Shown: piece by piece, positions 36,301 through 51,300 of the stretch
Layout: every line of letters starts with the position of its first letter
Position numbering within the stretch: position 1 is the stretch's first letter
From: Bettongia penicillata ogilbyi
Lineage: Eukaryota > Chordata > Mammalia > Diprotodontia > Potoroidae
Direction of reading: 5' to 3'
DNA: 64,000 nt
NCBI GenBank assembly: GCA_023548195.1
Contig: JAJHZJ010000418.1
Location: 1,768,417 to 1,832,416 of the forward strand
Notes under the pieces: model-generated
Database searches by the model: none
What the model was told of the DNA's origin: nothing
Seen by the model: the letters and a program-made list of their open reading frames with translations, nothing else
Translations under genes and position numbers: made by a program

Positions 36301-39300
36301 GCAATTCCTTCAATACTATCTCTATCCCATGATCAGTCTTGTGACATTATCACAGAGCAACAACTTAGCATCTTTCTATCTCAAAGAACTGGCCTGACTT
36401 GTTTAGTGATAAAAAAAGAAGCAAGCTTGAATACGGAAGAGAGTGAAGACTTGTGAAATGCCCACATTCCAATTTACTGAATTGCAGGTTCCCCTCTAAC
36501 GTGCTAGACCCTCAAAAGGAAACCAACATCTAGCTCTTTATAGAAATACAATACTCATACCGGAGCCCTGCTTGGCCCCTAAATTTTGTTACAGGCTTCC
36601 AATTTAAAGTGACTTGATTCCTTTTAGAAATTCAAGGTGAGGAAAGAGATTATGAAAAGGGAATTTTTTAAAGGTTTAAATTTACTGTGTTAAGACAAGA
36701 GGAAGTGTGACATAGCTAATAGAGAGGTGGCCTCTCTATGGAAGTGAAATATAAGGAATAAGCAATAAAACCCATGGATCAAATGTCCATATATGCAAAT
36801 GTACCAAATACAAGCAAGATGAACTAGTGAGCAATATAAGGAAGAAAATCTGACTTCATAGGTGTCACTGATACTTTGTTTTTGAATAAGTAAAACCTAT
36901 GACAGGAGTATGATTCTAGGATTATATAATGTATTCAAAAATAAAAAAAATAACAAAGTGGCAGGAGGAATAAGACAATCTAGAGTACATTGTATATGAA
37001 GAAGGTTCACTCATATAAGTAATCCAGGTAATTGAAATGGGGAAGCACAGAATAAAAGATTAGTAGCGAGAATTTAAGTAAAGATAAAAGGTGATGGCTG
37101 TCTAGTTGTTCAATAACATCCAACTCTTCATGGCCCCATTTGAGGTTTTCTGGGAAAATATATTGGAATGGTTTGCCATTTCCTTCTCCAGTGAATTAAG
37201 GCAAATACAAGTTAAGTGACTTGCCCAAGGTCACACAGCTAGCATGTGTCTGAGGTGGGATTCAAAAATCACCTGAGTCTCTAACCACTGAGCTATGTAG
37301 CTGTCCCAAGGGTGATAGTACAGAGTAATATGGTCATCAGATTGGGGGAGCGGTGCAGAGATTTCTATTCATTATCTCTCCTTCTTCCCATCTCTTCCTT
37401 TCTATATCACTATCTGTCCCTCTGTCTTTCTATATCACTGTCTGTCTTTCTCCCTCCCTCCTATTTTCCTTCCATCTCAACAGAAGGATTCATCTGGCAG
37501 TGGTGTCACTTTTGGACATAAGCTGGGTAAAATCAGTGCTATATAAGACCTTATTTAAGTTTTGAGTTCAATCACCACTCACAATAAGATGAAGGGGATA
37601 ATATAAGGGAAATTATGCCGCAGAGGGTTGAGGAAAACATACATGCACTCTAGCTATATCTTTAAAGTAAAGATTTCTTTACAAAAAACTTTCCAGTATT
37701 AAGTAGTTAAAAGGAACTGGGGTGCTAGTCACTTGCCCCTAACAAATGGAGGTAGAGACTCACACCTATGGCAGAGATACCCCAACATCTACCTTACAGG
37801 GTACCCTAGAATCTTAAAGAGTAGATACAGTCACTTGGCTCTGCAGGACAGATATAGAAGAAAAAATCAAGAATGACTTCAAGGTTTCGAGACTACAGAG
37901 ATAAAAGAAAAAAAAGCAGTGATAACATTGACAAGGGTTGTATTTTTAGGGTTTAGTATCTAAAACTATAGCAGGACAAATGCTGAGCAAAGGATTAGGT
38001 GTGATTTTTTTGTTTCTGTGTTCATTTAAAGTGCCTGGTAACCTTCAAGACAGCAGCAGGAGAAGTGTCAGATCACAGAGGGGTTATCACCAATAGCTCT
38101 AAATAAATCAATGCTCCTATATAGCAGGGAGTCATGAAGCAATGACAGTAGGCATAAACAAGAAAGAGGGCTGCATCAGTGAAATAAAAGCATGAGAAAA
38201 GTTCCTATGAGAAGTTTCAGACTTCTAGCAAGGTTTAAAACAGGAGACTCCTGTCTGCCATGAGGGATAGATAGAAGATGCGAGTGATGGCGGGAATAAG
38301 CACTAATACCTCAGTTGTGGAGACACTAATCCCTCTCAGAGAGCTATGCAGTCTCCCACAAGGCAATAATGTCTCCTGGCTCTCTGTGGATTTCAATGCA
38401 ATTTATGGATTATCAGTATGGATCATTTTTACTGAATCACTGTTTTTATGTCCACTATTGAGGCACATGATTACAATAGCCTGCTACAACAAATCTAAAC
38501 TCCCAAGCATGGCCACCTACTAATTATATACCTCCCTTTTGCCTAAGTATTGTTCTTCAGTACTTTCTGCTTGTGCCAAGCATCAGCACACTTAGTACCC
38601 TCCATCAAGCTTCAGAGGCTTACCATATGCCATCCAGTTTGTTTAAAAAGCCTTCCACAGCTTACAAAAATCTATGAGCTTGAAGGGACCTAAGAGATCA
38701 TCTGGTCCAACCTGTACCTGAACAAGAATACCATCTGTCACATCCCAATTAATCTCCCAAGGCTACAGATACCACTTTGGAATAGTTACAATTGGAAGTT
38801 CTCCATGGCCTTAAGCCTAAATCAATTGCTGTAACAACTCCTACCTTCTGGTCTCTCAATTTTGCTCCCTGAAACCAAGCATAACAAGTATAGTCCCTCC
38901 TCCACAAAACAAGCCTTCAAGTATTTGAAGCAAGCTGTCATCATCCTCATGAGGCAGCATGTAGCTGTGGAAATAATGCTAGCCTGGGAACCAAAGCACC
39001 TGGGTTCAAATCCCATCTCTAAATTTTGTTAGCTATGTGACCTTGGACAAAGTTTTTAACTTTTTGAGGTTTCAGTTTCTTCATTTATGAAACTGGGAGG
39101 CTTAGACTACACAGCTTCTAAAGTCCTTTCCAGCTCTGAATTAGTGATGCAAAGACCCCATGACACTGCTTTGTGACATTTAATCTCTATTTTGTATGAG
39201 AGCTTCCTGAGTTGTTTAAAACTCAAACATTTGTTTATAGATTCACAGAGCACTTACACATGGAGTTACAGTTTAGATTTACTAATATAATCAAAATTCA

Positions 39301-42300
39301 GACAATTTTTAAAAATTTAATTTTTAAAAGTTTCTCTAGTGACTGATAAACCTAGATAAATGTATTTTTAAAATTCCATGATACATGATCAAGTCAATCA
39401 CAGGACAAAGGAAGTTCTCTATTAATTCATTAGAACAATGCTTCCCAAACTTTCTTCTATAAAGCCTTTCTATCACTGAACAATAGAATGGAACTATATA
39501 ATAAGTAACATTTATATAGGGCTTTAAGATTTGCAAAGTACTTTGCATATTATCTCATTTGATCCTAATAATAACTTCCATAAGAGGTAAGAATTACCTA
39601 TTTTTTCAGAGAGGAAACTGAAGCTGATAGTTTAAATGATTGCACCAGGTTCATACAGGCAGGATTCATACTCAGGTTTTCCTAACATCCAACCCAATAC
39701 TCCATCCACTCTATCACCCAGTATCTTTGAACAATGTGAATTATGGCTCCATGAGAAAAATATGCCAATCAAATCTTTCCTCTCTAAAATAATAAATGTA
39801 GAAATTATGTGTACATCAAAGTGTTTACTGCATACACCATTTTTTGTCAGCATAAAAATAAACTTCCTTTCCTCTATATTGTTTCAAAGTTTCTTCAATA
39901 CCCCCTCTACTCCAAGGTACGTTTCATACTCTTAAGACAAGCATCTGTAAATATTTTTTCAAGTTGAAAAAAATGTTCCAGAGCCAAAATGATTTGAGAA
40001 ACAAAAACCTAGAATTTTCAAAGAAACAAAGTGGATAACTTGCCAGAGTTGAAGGGTAGGACAAGAAAATAACTCTGAGGAGAGAGAGGTGATTTTGTTA
40101 TTTTGTTTTTTCTTTGCTGTTGGGATGTTGTAAAATTTTTTTAAGTCTAAAATTAAATCAGTATGTAAAACTAGACTGAGGCACAATTAGACTTACTTCT
40201 CCCATCATTTTTTAAGAGGAAAAAGGCACTGTCATTCTGGAAATATGTAATCAGATTGCCTTGCAAATCTAACATAGAAAGTATGTAACTGGCATTTTAA
40301 ATAAAAAACATCTCATTTTCACAGTAAAATTAAAATTACATTAAAAACCAGCTCATAATGTTGAGCTGTAAGCAATTTCTGAAGAACCTAAAGTATAAGC
40401 CACATTTACAGAAAATCACTCTTAAATACTCCATTTAAGTCATCTGATAAAATATTCAATTTGCTAAAAAATCAGATCACCACTTTCCCTTTAAATTTTT
40501 CACAGAATTAAGATAAGAGCCATTGTTTTGAGGTGTATTACACTGATTAAAAGACACTGAACTAACTAAGCAAATGACAGGGAATCAGGATAATTGGAAG
40601 GTACTCTACTCTCTCAGTATAAAATGAGCTCTTTAACCCATCACGAAATCTACAAACTGAATCTCATTATCAATTTTCAGTTGCATTTGAAATACAAAGA
40701 ACAAATCAGATAAATAAAAATCATACATTTAATGTTAATGTATATCTCCCCATTAAATCTGAGTATTTTATATAAGTTAACATGTTGATATATCAAAGAA
40801 ACCTTGATCTCAATTCATTCATCATTTTTTCTAGTTCATGATTCTTATCTCTGTCTTGCTACTAATCATGGTTCTTGCTGAATCAATTCTCTAACCATTA
40901 GACAAAAATGCACACTGGAAATAGCAATCACTAAACTGACGGCTGCAGATGGTCTAAGAACCCAGTAGTTCTTAGCATCCTGTCCCTCATACTTTTTCAA
41001 CAACACCATTACTACAAGAGTGCTAAGAAACTCCAAGACAATGAGAGCCATTTTTTGTTACCTGTTTTATTCCCTCAACAAGTATTTAATAAGCACCTGC
41101 TGCATTCCAGATACTATGCCAGGTGTGAAGGATACAAAGTGAGAAATGAAACTGTCTCTGATCTCAAGGAGCTTACACCTTGGAGGAAGCAACACATAAC
41201 ACAGAAAAACAAATATAGTTTGGTTTTAAATGTGATACAGAACAATTTTTATTTTATTCCAGAAGCATAAGGAAACTAATGGAAATTTTTGAACAAGGGA
41301 ATGACTTGGTCAGACCTATGCTTCAGGCATGTAAATCTGGGGATATTATTTTGACAGTTATGTGGAGAATGACTTGGAGAAGGAAGAAGATGGGGGAAAA
41401 AAAGCAATTAGGAAGCTCCTGCTATAAGTCCAGGAACCAGGTAAAGAGGACAGGGAAGTACAGCAATGAATTTAGGTCATGGTGAGGGGGAAAGATTTTA
41501 AGAGTTACAAAGCAGTGAGAATACTTACCCCATGGTTTCTCTTTTATCTGTCAAAGTGAAAAAGTAGTGAAAGAATTCAATGCAGTTGTTCGAAATAATA
41601 CATCTGTTAAGATATGATTCAACCCAAACATACGATTGCTTGTATTTCAGTGCTTCACAAGAATAAGTCTATTTTGTCTTCTGACAGAGAGGTGATGGAC
41701 TCAGGATACAAAATGAAACAACATTTTTGGATTTTGCTAATGAGGGAATTAGTTTTGCTCACTATGTATATTTGTTATTTTATTACTATTGTCAATTCTG
41801 TAAAGCAATATGCACCTATATAACAAACATCTCAGTTAAAAAAATCAGTTTTTAGAGAAATTAAAAAACATCTAAGGTTAAACTCTCTTCTTTGAAAATT
41901 CAAAAGCTTATGATAGTTAATATTCTTCTTCAATAGGATGGACTTTGGAATACTTTCTCCCTTCTCAAATTACCGCAGATTTATTAATTTTTGTATGTTG
42001 GGTTCTCTCTTCCAGCCAGCAGAATGAACGCTCCTTGAGGATGATGACTATTGAGTTTTCACCTCTATAGTCCCAGCACAGTACCTTCAACATAGCAGAC
42101 AATAAATACTTGTTGAATTGAATCACAGTCTCAGAGTTGGAAGGCTTAGAAATTATTTAGCTCAACTCTTTCATTTAAGAAATAAGAACTCACGGCTTCT
42201 TCATTGCCAAGGTTAAATGACTTTTAATAAGTATTAAAATAACAGTTACTGAGAGGACCCAGGTTTAAATCTGGCCTTTGACTACTTGTGGAATGTTTAA

Positions 42301-45300
42301 CAAATCAAATACCTCCCTAGGCCCCAGTTTTCTCATCTATAAAATGAGGGGGTATGACTAAATGGACTCCAAGGTTCTTTCCAGCTCTAAATTTATGATC
42401 CTCTTTGATCTCAGGAATGAGATTCTGCCACCCTTCTGCTACCCAGAAGGGTGTTACTATTTGTCCTTTTTTCTCAAAGAAGACACCAAGACATCAGGAA
42501 GGTGATGCCATAACTTGCAAGCGAACTGAATTTTAGGTGAGGGAGGGCTGTGCAAGGAAGCAGCTTTACGTTCTCCTCCAGAGCCATCGGGGTCCAGTGG
42601 CAAGAAATAGATCAGGACAACTAGAGATGGCCCCCTACATCCTAAGTAGTTCACCCTTGTGGGAGACAAAGCCTATAAGGTTAGATTTGAGACTATAATT
42701 AAGGAGAAAATTGGGAAGAGGGAGTGATTTACATTATCTAGGTTAAGAAAATATTTTCATGCCTATCACTGATCTAAACCAGCACCTGTTATTTGAGCCA
42801 ATTAAACTGTTTAATTATCAGACCTTGTCAAAATAGATTTAAAAATCCAACCAGTGTTTTCAGAAATAACATCCACGGTTGGTTATTTGGAGGAAAGTAG
42901 CATACTTTTTCAAAATTCTTTACCTAACTACTCCTCTCCCACTTTTTACTACTGACCAGTCCAAAGATAAACAACTCCACCTCTATTGTACATAAGCAGT
43001 TCCACCAACTTTTCAAGGAGAGAGGTGGAATGAGTTCAGTTGTGTTTTTTTGTGTGGCTTTCTTTTGTTAATATTATGAGAATCTGGTAATCTGAGCTTC
43101 TTTTTGTGCAAATACGGAGTAAAAGACACATTCCCTCTTCATATTGGAGCTTTTTATTTATATTGATAAAGAAGGAAAAAAGAAAGAGAACAATCAATTT
43201 CAAAACAGCTTGATTAGTTTCTGAACTTACTTAGTAGTCTTTATGGAGACAGTAGCTATATGTTAATCCATGTGCTAATCTTATTGTAAGGATGATGTAC
43301 ATGTTTTAATATTGGTTAAGCAATATACAGTAATACTGACTACTATTTTAATGTTAAGTGGGCCTAGTCATCCTAACTAGTAGGCACATGGCAACTGGTC
43401 ATCCTAATGCTGAAGATCATTTCACTTTGTTAGAGGCCTGCAATCCACAAGAAAAAAAAATGTGAAAGGTAAAGCATATGCTCAATGCTATTTAGAAATG
43501 TAGAGACATTATTAACTTTCAGCCTTCCAAGGTCCAACCAAAAATTGTTTTTTAAAACACTAAAAATAGTTGAAGCCAACACTGTGATTACAAAGCAGAA
43601 GTGAAAAAGGAGGCTTGAAGAGATATGTTTCATCACTTGAAGTGGTTTTTTTTTAAGAATTGCACTGTACAGCAATACCTTAATGGCTTTATTATGTGAA
43701 GCAGTAGAACATTATTAAGTTTCACAAGAGGTGATCTCCAATATTCTACATGCTGAAATTCTTCTGCACATAATCTATATTATTCCTTTTGTTCAGTTCA
43801 TTTTTTTCTCTCTTTCAGCACCCACATCAATTCAGGAGAAGAAAGGAAGAAAGTAATAAAAAAACAAAAAAGGAAAAAAGTGAGAGGGAGGAAGGGAGGA
43901 AAGGAAAAAGGGGTGAGACAGAGAGAGTCTTATTTGCCTTCTGCTTTGTATACAAATATTGTACATGTTATTTCTTCAGGCTTCAGTGTCCAAGAAACCC
44001 AAATATCTAATATTCTTGGACAGAAGCTCTGCTAATTTATCCCCATGCAGCCTGACTACACTATCTACTTCTATATAAACCAGAGTGGACAGAAACTTGA
44101 AAAAAACTATACAGTTGTCATATGCCTACTAAAAAGGATATGAAAAGTTAAATGGTCTAACTATAATATTTAAAATGACTAATTAGTTGGAGTTCATAAA
44201 AACTCTATATGATAATTAAAAGATTAGGAGGATGTCTGTCCCAAATAGGAGAATTAGGCAGGTTTGGCTCAAGGAAAAGCTTAATAACAATTCATTGGAA
44301 TGAACCTCCTCAGGAAGGGGTGTGTTCTCCTCCACTGAGCCCTCTCAGGAGGCAGTGGATTCCCCTCCACTTGATGTCCACAAATAGAGACTGGATGACC
44401 ATTTGGGGATATTGTGGAAAGGTTTTCTGATCAGTCCAGGATGGATTGGATGACATTAGAAACCCCTTCCCATTCAAGTTCTTTGATTCACATCTCCTAC
44501 TAAGAGTTCATTATAAGAACTATTTGCTCTCCAATTCTCTTTTATAAGACTGTTAATTCATAAGGGCTCAGAAGATACTGATTTAGCTTGTGGAGGCATT
44601 TTTAAAAGTTCTGAGGTTTTCATTATTCAAGCACAGAAAGTGCTATTAGGAATTTTTTTCCCCCAGAAAGTGAAGTGAAAGTTCACACTTCTGTCTTTCA
44701 TTTCCACAAGGTTGCTGCACTGAATTTATGCGACATGTGACTACTTACTATACTCTCAGCAAATAGCACAGTGCTTTAGCACCCAATAATTATTTAATAA
44801 ATGACAACTGAATGATTTACCTAAGCCTCCTTCACAAACTCAGCTCTGGTACATGTTGTAATTGAGAGGTGGTAAGCAAGTTAGAAAACTCTGTTGTGGC
44901 TCAGGATGGATCTCTCAGGATATCTTGGCTTTGGTGGCTTAAAGACAGTCCTGAAACTTCATCTTCAGTGGTTCAGAAACTTGACTTTTCCACTTCACTA
45001 GTCAGGGAACAGGCCCTGGTTGGGGTGGGAGTGAGGGTATGAGGGAGTGGGGACTGAATGATGCTAACTAAACCCATAAAAGATACATTCATTACTCAGA
45101 ATGCCAATTTGTAATAGAGATGATAACAATTACCATTTATTTAATGATTTGAGGTTGGCATGATATTTTGCATGTCAGTTCACTTGATTCTCACAAAAAC
45201 TCTGTAAGGCATGTACTCTTATTCTCATACTCATTTTATAAATCAGAAAACTGAAGCTAAAACAGTTTATCTGCTATACCAGTCAGTAGGACAGATCTAC

Positions 45301-48300
45301 TCAGGAGACCAAAGTACAGAAGACTATTTTGGGGAATACAATTAGAATCAAGTTATAATGGATGTTATAATGTCTTAAAATAGGTAACTCGCTGAATTGC
45401 CCTCCTGTAACTCTAGGTGGTGGCACAGTAGGTAGAATGCCAGGCGTAGAATCAAATCTAGTCACAGACACTTACTAGTTGTGTAACCTTGGGCAAATCT
45501 CTTAACCCTGTTTGCCTCATCTGTGAAAATGAGCTAGAAAAGGAAATGACAAACCACTCCAGTATCTCTGCCAAGAAAATCCTGAAAGGAAGTCACAAAA
45601 AGTTGGACACCACTGAAAAAGGACTACAAACTTTAGATATGCTGACTTGTAAGTTCCTTAAGGGGAAGGACATTTCTGCTCTTCTCTGTGCATCCCCAGG
45701 ATGAGTATAATACCAGCCACTTAGTAGTTGCTTGTGGATTGATTGGTTTCCCAGTCCTATTCAATAGAATTAGAGTGCTTTTTCCTCTGAATTACAGGAT
45801 TTAGAACTGGCAGAGACCTTAGGAATCAATGAGTCACAATTCCTCATTTTTATATATGAGAAAATTAAGGCCCTCAAAAGATCAAGTCACTTATCCAAGG
45901 TAACGTAAAAAGAAAGCAGTAGACAGAGAAATACGTAGGAATAAACACTTAGGTGCTAAGTCATATGGTACACAGTATCTACAAGGTAATTCAGCAGAAG
46001 GAAATCCACCCATTTCTGATTTCCTTTTCCACTGCAGACCTTATAACCTGCATTATTTTTATTCTAGACTTCTTGAAGATCATCAGTGGTACAATCTTAG
46101 CCGAGACTAAAGTTATAATTAATCAGATCACATCTTATCTTTTGCTGAATTTTTTTTTTGAAACTGGGGGCTCTTTATGAGATGATAGTTTGATTTGTTC
46201 AGTTTTTTACTGTAGCCAGTTCCCATCTCCTCAGGCAATCCTGTTGGCCTCCACTGCCAGAGGCTTACCATATTAGTGCTTGATTGCATGGATGCTGGAT
46301 TGCCCTTGGCCCACTACAGCTCTCAATTATTGAGATCAAGGAACCCACCAGCCTCTGCCTCCCAGGGAGCAGAAATCCAAAAATACTATGGGCTTGCACC
46401 ATCATCACATTAGGCAGTTCACATCTTATCTTACAGTTATGAGACTTAGAATCTGCCACAATCTTACCACTAAGAATATATTCATAAATCAAATCCTTAA
46501 GGTGGGATTGTTTCTGTAGCATTTCATCCATTTTATGTTGACTCCAGTTAGTTTCAATTTCAGGAGTCTAACATTTTTTCTTTCTTCAATTCTAGGTCTT
46601 TACTATATTTGAAGTCATAAGCCCCTTATATAGTGATTACACCAATAAGTACTATGGCAAATACCTTCCTAGAAACACAGTTACCACCTAATTAACTCTC
46701 TCCCTTATGAACACTTAATAAGAAAACTCCAAATAGGCTCCTTTCTAGGACCAAATCTTCTCCTACTTATTCTAAGCAGCCTATGTGTATTTCTCTGCAG
46801 TCACCAAAAGTACTAACTGCTCCATTAAACACATTCATTATCTCATCTAAATCACAGAAGCATGGCAATAGCTAATATAGTTGACCATGTTAAGGTCATC
46901 GTCTTCAGAAATCATTCTTTGGTAATATGAAACCTACATGTGAAATAGATGATCAGGAATTATACTAACTCTTTCCACCTACTAGAGTAGTCTTTAATGA
47001 GTATTCTAGAGAACTCAATAATGCTATTTCAATATCCAGGAATTAAGATTTCATTTAAATCCCCCAACTTCACCAGTAGAAAAAAGTTAACTTTCCTTTT
47101 GAATGACTGCCCACTGAAAAGGCTCAAGAGCTTTTCTTGTTTGTTGATACCTGTTTTTCATAATGTTTCAGAATGTCTGACTCTTCATGACCCCACTTGG
47201 GGTTTTCTTGGCAAAGATACTGGAGTGGCCATTTCCTTGCCATTTCCTTCTCCAGTTCATTTTATAGATGGGGCAATTGAGACAAATAGGGTGAAGCGAC
47301 TTTGTCCAGGGTCACACAGCTAGTAAGTGCCAAGGACCAGATTTAAATTCAGGTCTTCCTGACTCCAGAACTGTGTTCAGTCCACTGAGACATTAGCTGC
47401 CCCACCCCCACCCCTTACCCTTACTCTAAGATTCAAAGCTTCTGTCCTAGTCTTCTATTTCACTAAAATGAATGAGGCCATTCGCAAAGTTAATTTAATC
47501 CCCTTGCACTACTCCTTAAACTTTCTCTACTACACATTGTCTTCATTTCCTCTAGTCTCTACTTATCTCTAAGCGAGGCCTTAATTTTAAGTTTAGTCTT
47601 AACCTGCACCCTCAAAGAGCTGTGTAATACTTAAATATAAGTGATTATCATAGTGACTATTACAATCCCCTCCCACCTCCTCCAGGAATTTGCTCTAAAA
47701 ATCACTCCTTCTCTCTCAGACATTTTCATTCTACTCCATTTCATTCCATTCATTCTTTCCTATGATATATAAATGTGTTCAGGTATCCCCAACCTTGAAA
47801 AGCCTCCTTTGATTATTCTACTATATCAACCATGAACAAAACATTTCATCTCTTGGTTCTGGACGTTTTCTCTGGTTCTCCTCATGCCTGGAATGCTCTC
47901 CTTTCTCTGCTCCAACTACTGACTTCCCTGACTTCCTTAAAGTCCCAACTAAAATCCCACTTTCTACAGGAAAACCTCTTAATTCCAGTACTTTTCCCTT
48001 TCTTTCCTATTTATCCTATATATAAGCATGCTTTGTATTCATTTGTTTGTATGATGTCTCTCCCATTAGACTGTGGGCTTCTTGAGCCTCCTTTTGTATC
48101 CCCAGCACTTAACAGAGAGCCTGGAACATAGTAAGCACTTAATAAATGTTGTTGTTTTTAAAGTATCATCCTATCTTCTCTTGGTTCTCCATTTTCCAAG
48201 TGTATCGTAACTTCTTAAGAACTGTTTATACACAGAACCTCCATTCCATACTATTCCCTTAATCCCTTAATCTCAGTTACTAAATGACCTAATTAATGCC

Positions 48301-51300
48301 AAATCCATCCTTGACTTCTCTATCATTTGGGATCACTGAATATCCCATCCATTTGCATAGTTTCTCTTCTCTTGGCTTCAGAAAATATCAACCCCATCCA
48401 GTTTTCCTCTCTCTTTAACTGTTACTCCTTTTCCTTACCCTACCAGATGCATGCTTTCCAGGGTTCTTTGCCTTGGTGGTTCCTTTCATGTATGAGTTGG
48501 ACCAGCTGGCCCCTGAGGTCCCCTGCAAGTCACGTCCTAGCTGAAACTCTCCCTTTTACTTCGTCTTCCCTAATCCCTGCTAATGCTAGTACCTTGGATT
48601 GTTTAGTGTAGTGCTTACCTTATAGTAAGCACTTACTAAATACTTAACATCCACTATCTTCCTTCTGCAATTATCTTCAATTTATCATATACACATATAC
48701 ATACACACACACACTCACATATGCATGCCTTTGTACATAGTGTCCTCCCTCCCCATCAATTATCTCTTCTGTTAGACTGTACTCTTGCTAAGGGCAATGA
48801 TTGTTTTAGTTTTGTTTTGAACCTTTGTTTTCCCAGCACTTACAACAGTGCTGGGCACATAGTATGTACTTAATAAATACTTAGATCCACTGAACTAGAT
48901 GATCTTGGAGGTCCTTAAATCTACTATTTAGTGACTCCTATCTATCTCTCGTTTCTCCACTGTCTGTCTTGGCAAACTGCTTTACACCAACATCTTTATT
49001 TATCAGCTCCTAAAAAATAATTCCTGAGCTATTGCACTAGCACTGGCCTCTCTATTTGAGCATCAAACTCAAATCTCCAACTGCTGACAGGACATCCTGC
49101 CTACTGGATATTTCATTACAATTTCCAATTTCAAGGGAACACGGAACCTATTTCTCCACCTCCCTGTGCCCCTCATTGTCCCTTCTTAAAACTAATTACT
49201 TCATTAATTGTATCAATGGCAACATTACTTTACCCAATTCCTTATTGACTTCCTGCTTGAAACCTTTTACCTGTCATATCTCATCTGCTACCAAGTCCTA
49301 TTGATTTTCCTTATGCAATATCCCTTACATATGTCATTTCTGCTCTATTTCATTATAACCACCCTAATATAGTCCCTCTTTATGACCTGACAGGAATATT
49401 ACAATACAGTTATCCCTTCCACATCATAGAGTTGGGGTGGGGGAGGAGGAGCATGGCATCCCCTCGATCTGGAAAATCTGTGCAAAATGTTTTAGCCCTC
49501 CCTTCCCACCAGAGAAGGTCTGATATTTTTTTTTCTTCTTCTTTTATGGGCTGATAATAGTGCCTTATTGTAAAATTTGTGTTGATCTCATATAATACAT
49601 ATATTTTATGCATTTCTGAGTTTCTAAACATTTTCTGTGTTGTCTGCAGGCCTTCATGAATCATCTGCAGCTTCTGCCAAACTCCCCTCAATTTAATTTA
49701 ATTTCTTATGCTGGCCCTTGAAATATCGAAACACAATGGGCAAAGTCATGATGTGGAAGGAGGGATAACTGTACCTTTCTAACTGGCCATTGTTTATACA
49801 CTCTCTTTCTTTTCCAAGCATCCTTCACACTAGTTAATCTTCCTTAGGAAGTGATATGAATGCATTACTCCTGTGCTAACAACCTTTGCTTGACTCCTTG
49901 CTTCCTATAGGATCACTTTCATATTTCATATGTCATAAATCTGACAATCGGATACCACCGTACCTTTCCAGACAAATAGGAGCAGTCTTTATATGCATCC
50001 CATTTCTTACCTTGACGGCTCTATTTTTATTATTCTCTATGCTTCAAACGCCCTTCCCTTCTCCCCTGCACCTCTTGACTTTTCACTCATCCTTTAAAGC
50101 CCAATCTTCCCTGGACACTTCTCTTGGTAACACTCTTCTTTTTCCCTGATGATTTGTTCTTCTGAGGCCCTTGGACCTAACCTCACATTGCACCTTGTTT
50201 GTACCTCCATTCCATATCCTACATTGTAGCTATATGTAACATATCTACCCCAACATATAAGCTCCATATGGGCAGGGACGGTATTCCCAACACACAATAG
50301 TGTGCTCTTAATGGCTGCTAGATTTTATTGAGAATCTGTTCTATAAGAGATGACAATAACAACATTATTTTGAAAATAAAGACTTAAATGTCAATTCACT
50401 CAATTTTTAAAATAGCATAAGCTCAAGTCTGCCATGTTTACTTTTCCATATATACACATGCAAATATGCATATATATACATATATATGCATATTTGTGTG
50501 TGTGTGTGTTTGTAGATATGTAGTAGGTATACAGACAAATACAAACTGTAAAATGATACTAAAAACTATTCCTAAGAATATCAAAATGTTCTATTGGATC
50601 AGGGATAACTGAGATAAAATCTGGCCTCAAACACACTAGCTGCGGGATCCTGGACAAGTCACTTAAACTCTATTTGCTTCAGTTCCTATAAGACAGTAAT
50701 AATAATAGTACTACATCCTAGAGGTGTTACGAGGATCAGATGAGATGGTAACTGAAAAGCGTGCAGTTACAGTGCCTGGCACACAGTAGGTGCTGCATGT
50801 TAACTATCATCACCATCATCATCATCATCATCAATACTATTATTTTCTGGAAGTGTTCCCAAGAAATAGTTTAGTGAGACTCTTGTATTATATTAACCTC
50901 AAGGTTGATGAACAGACATAATTATATAAATATATCTACTTCCTTCTAATAACCTTACATATTTATGATCCACGAGTTCATCAAAACATTCCTTCAAACT
51001 CATCATATGTTGTTAGCGTAACTCACAAACTCACATTTCAAATTCATACTATATCCTACAGGAATATTTCATTGTGCTTGTCCTAAACTTACTTTTTTTG
51101 AGGGGAAATTTATAATTAGGAAATTCTGATATTGAGTATATTCCATATTCATTCCATATACAATTGACATCTATGTATTTTATTATTTATGTCTGTATTA
51201 TAGATATTTCAGTACTTTCTTACATGCTACACTACACCATCCTCTCAATCATTCGTTATCCTCCTCTGAATCTTTATGTGGTTATGAATTGAAAACAAAA

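Noticed and set aside
46160..46418. Alu-like element
   Set aside because: The text resembles Alu at its ends, but the central S domain of 7SL is present and Alu is primate-specific, so a 7SL pseudogene explains it better.
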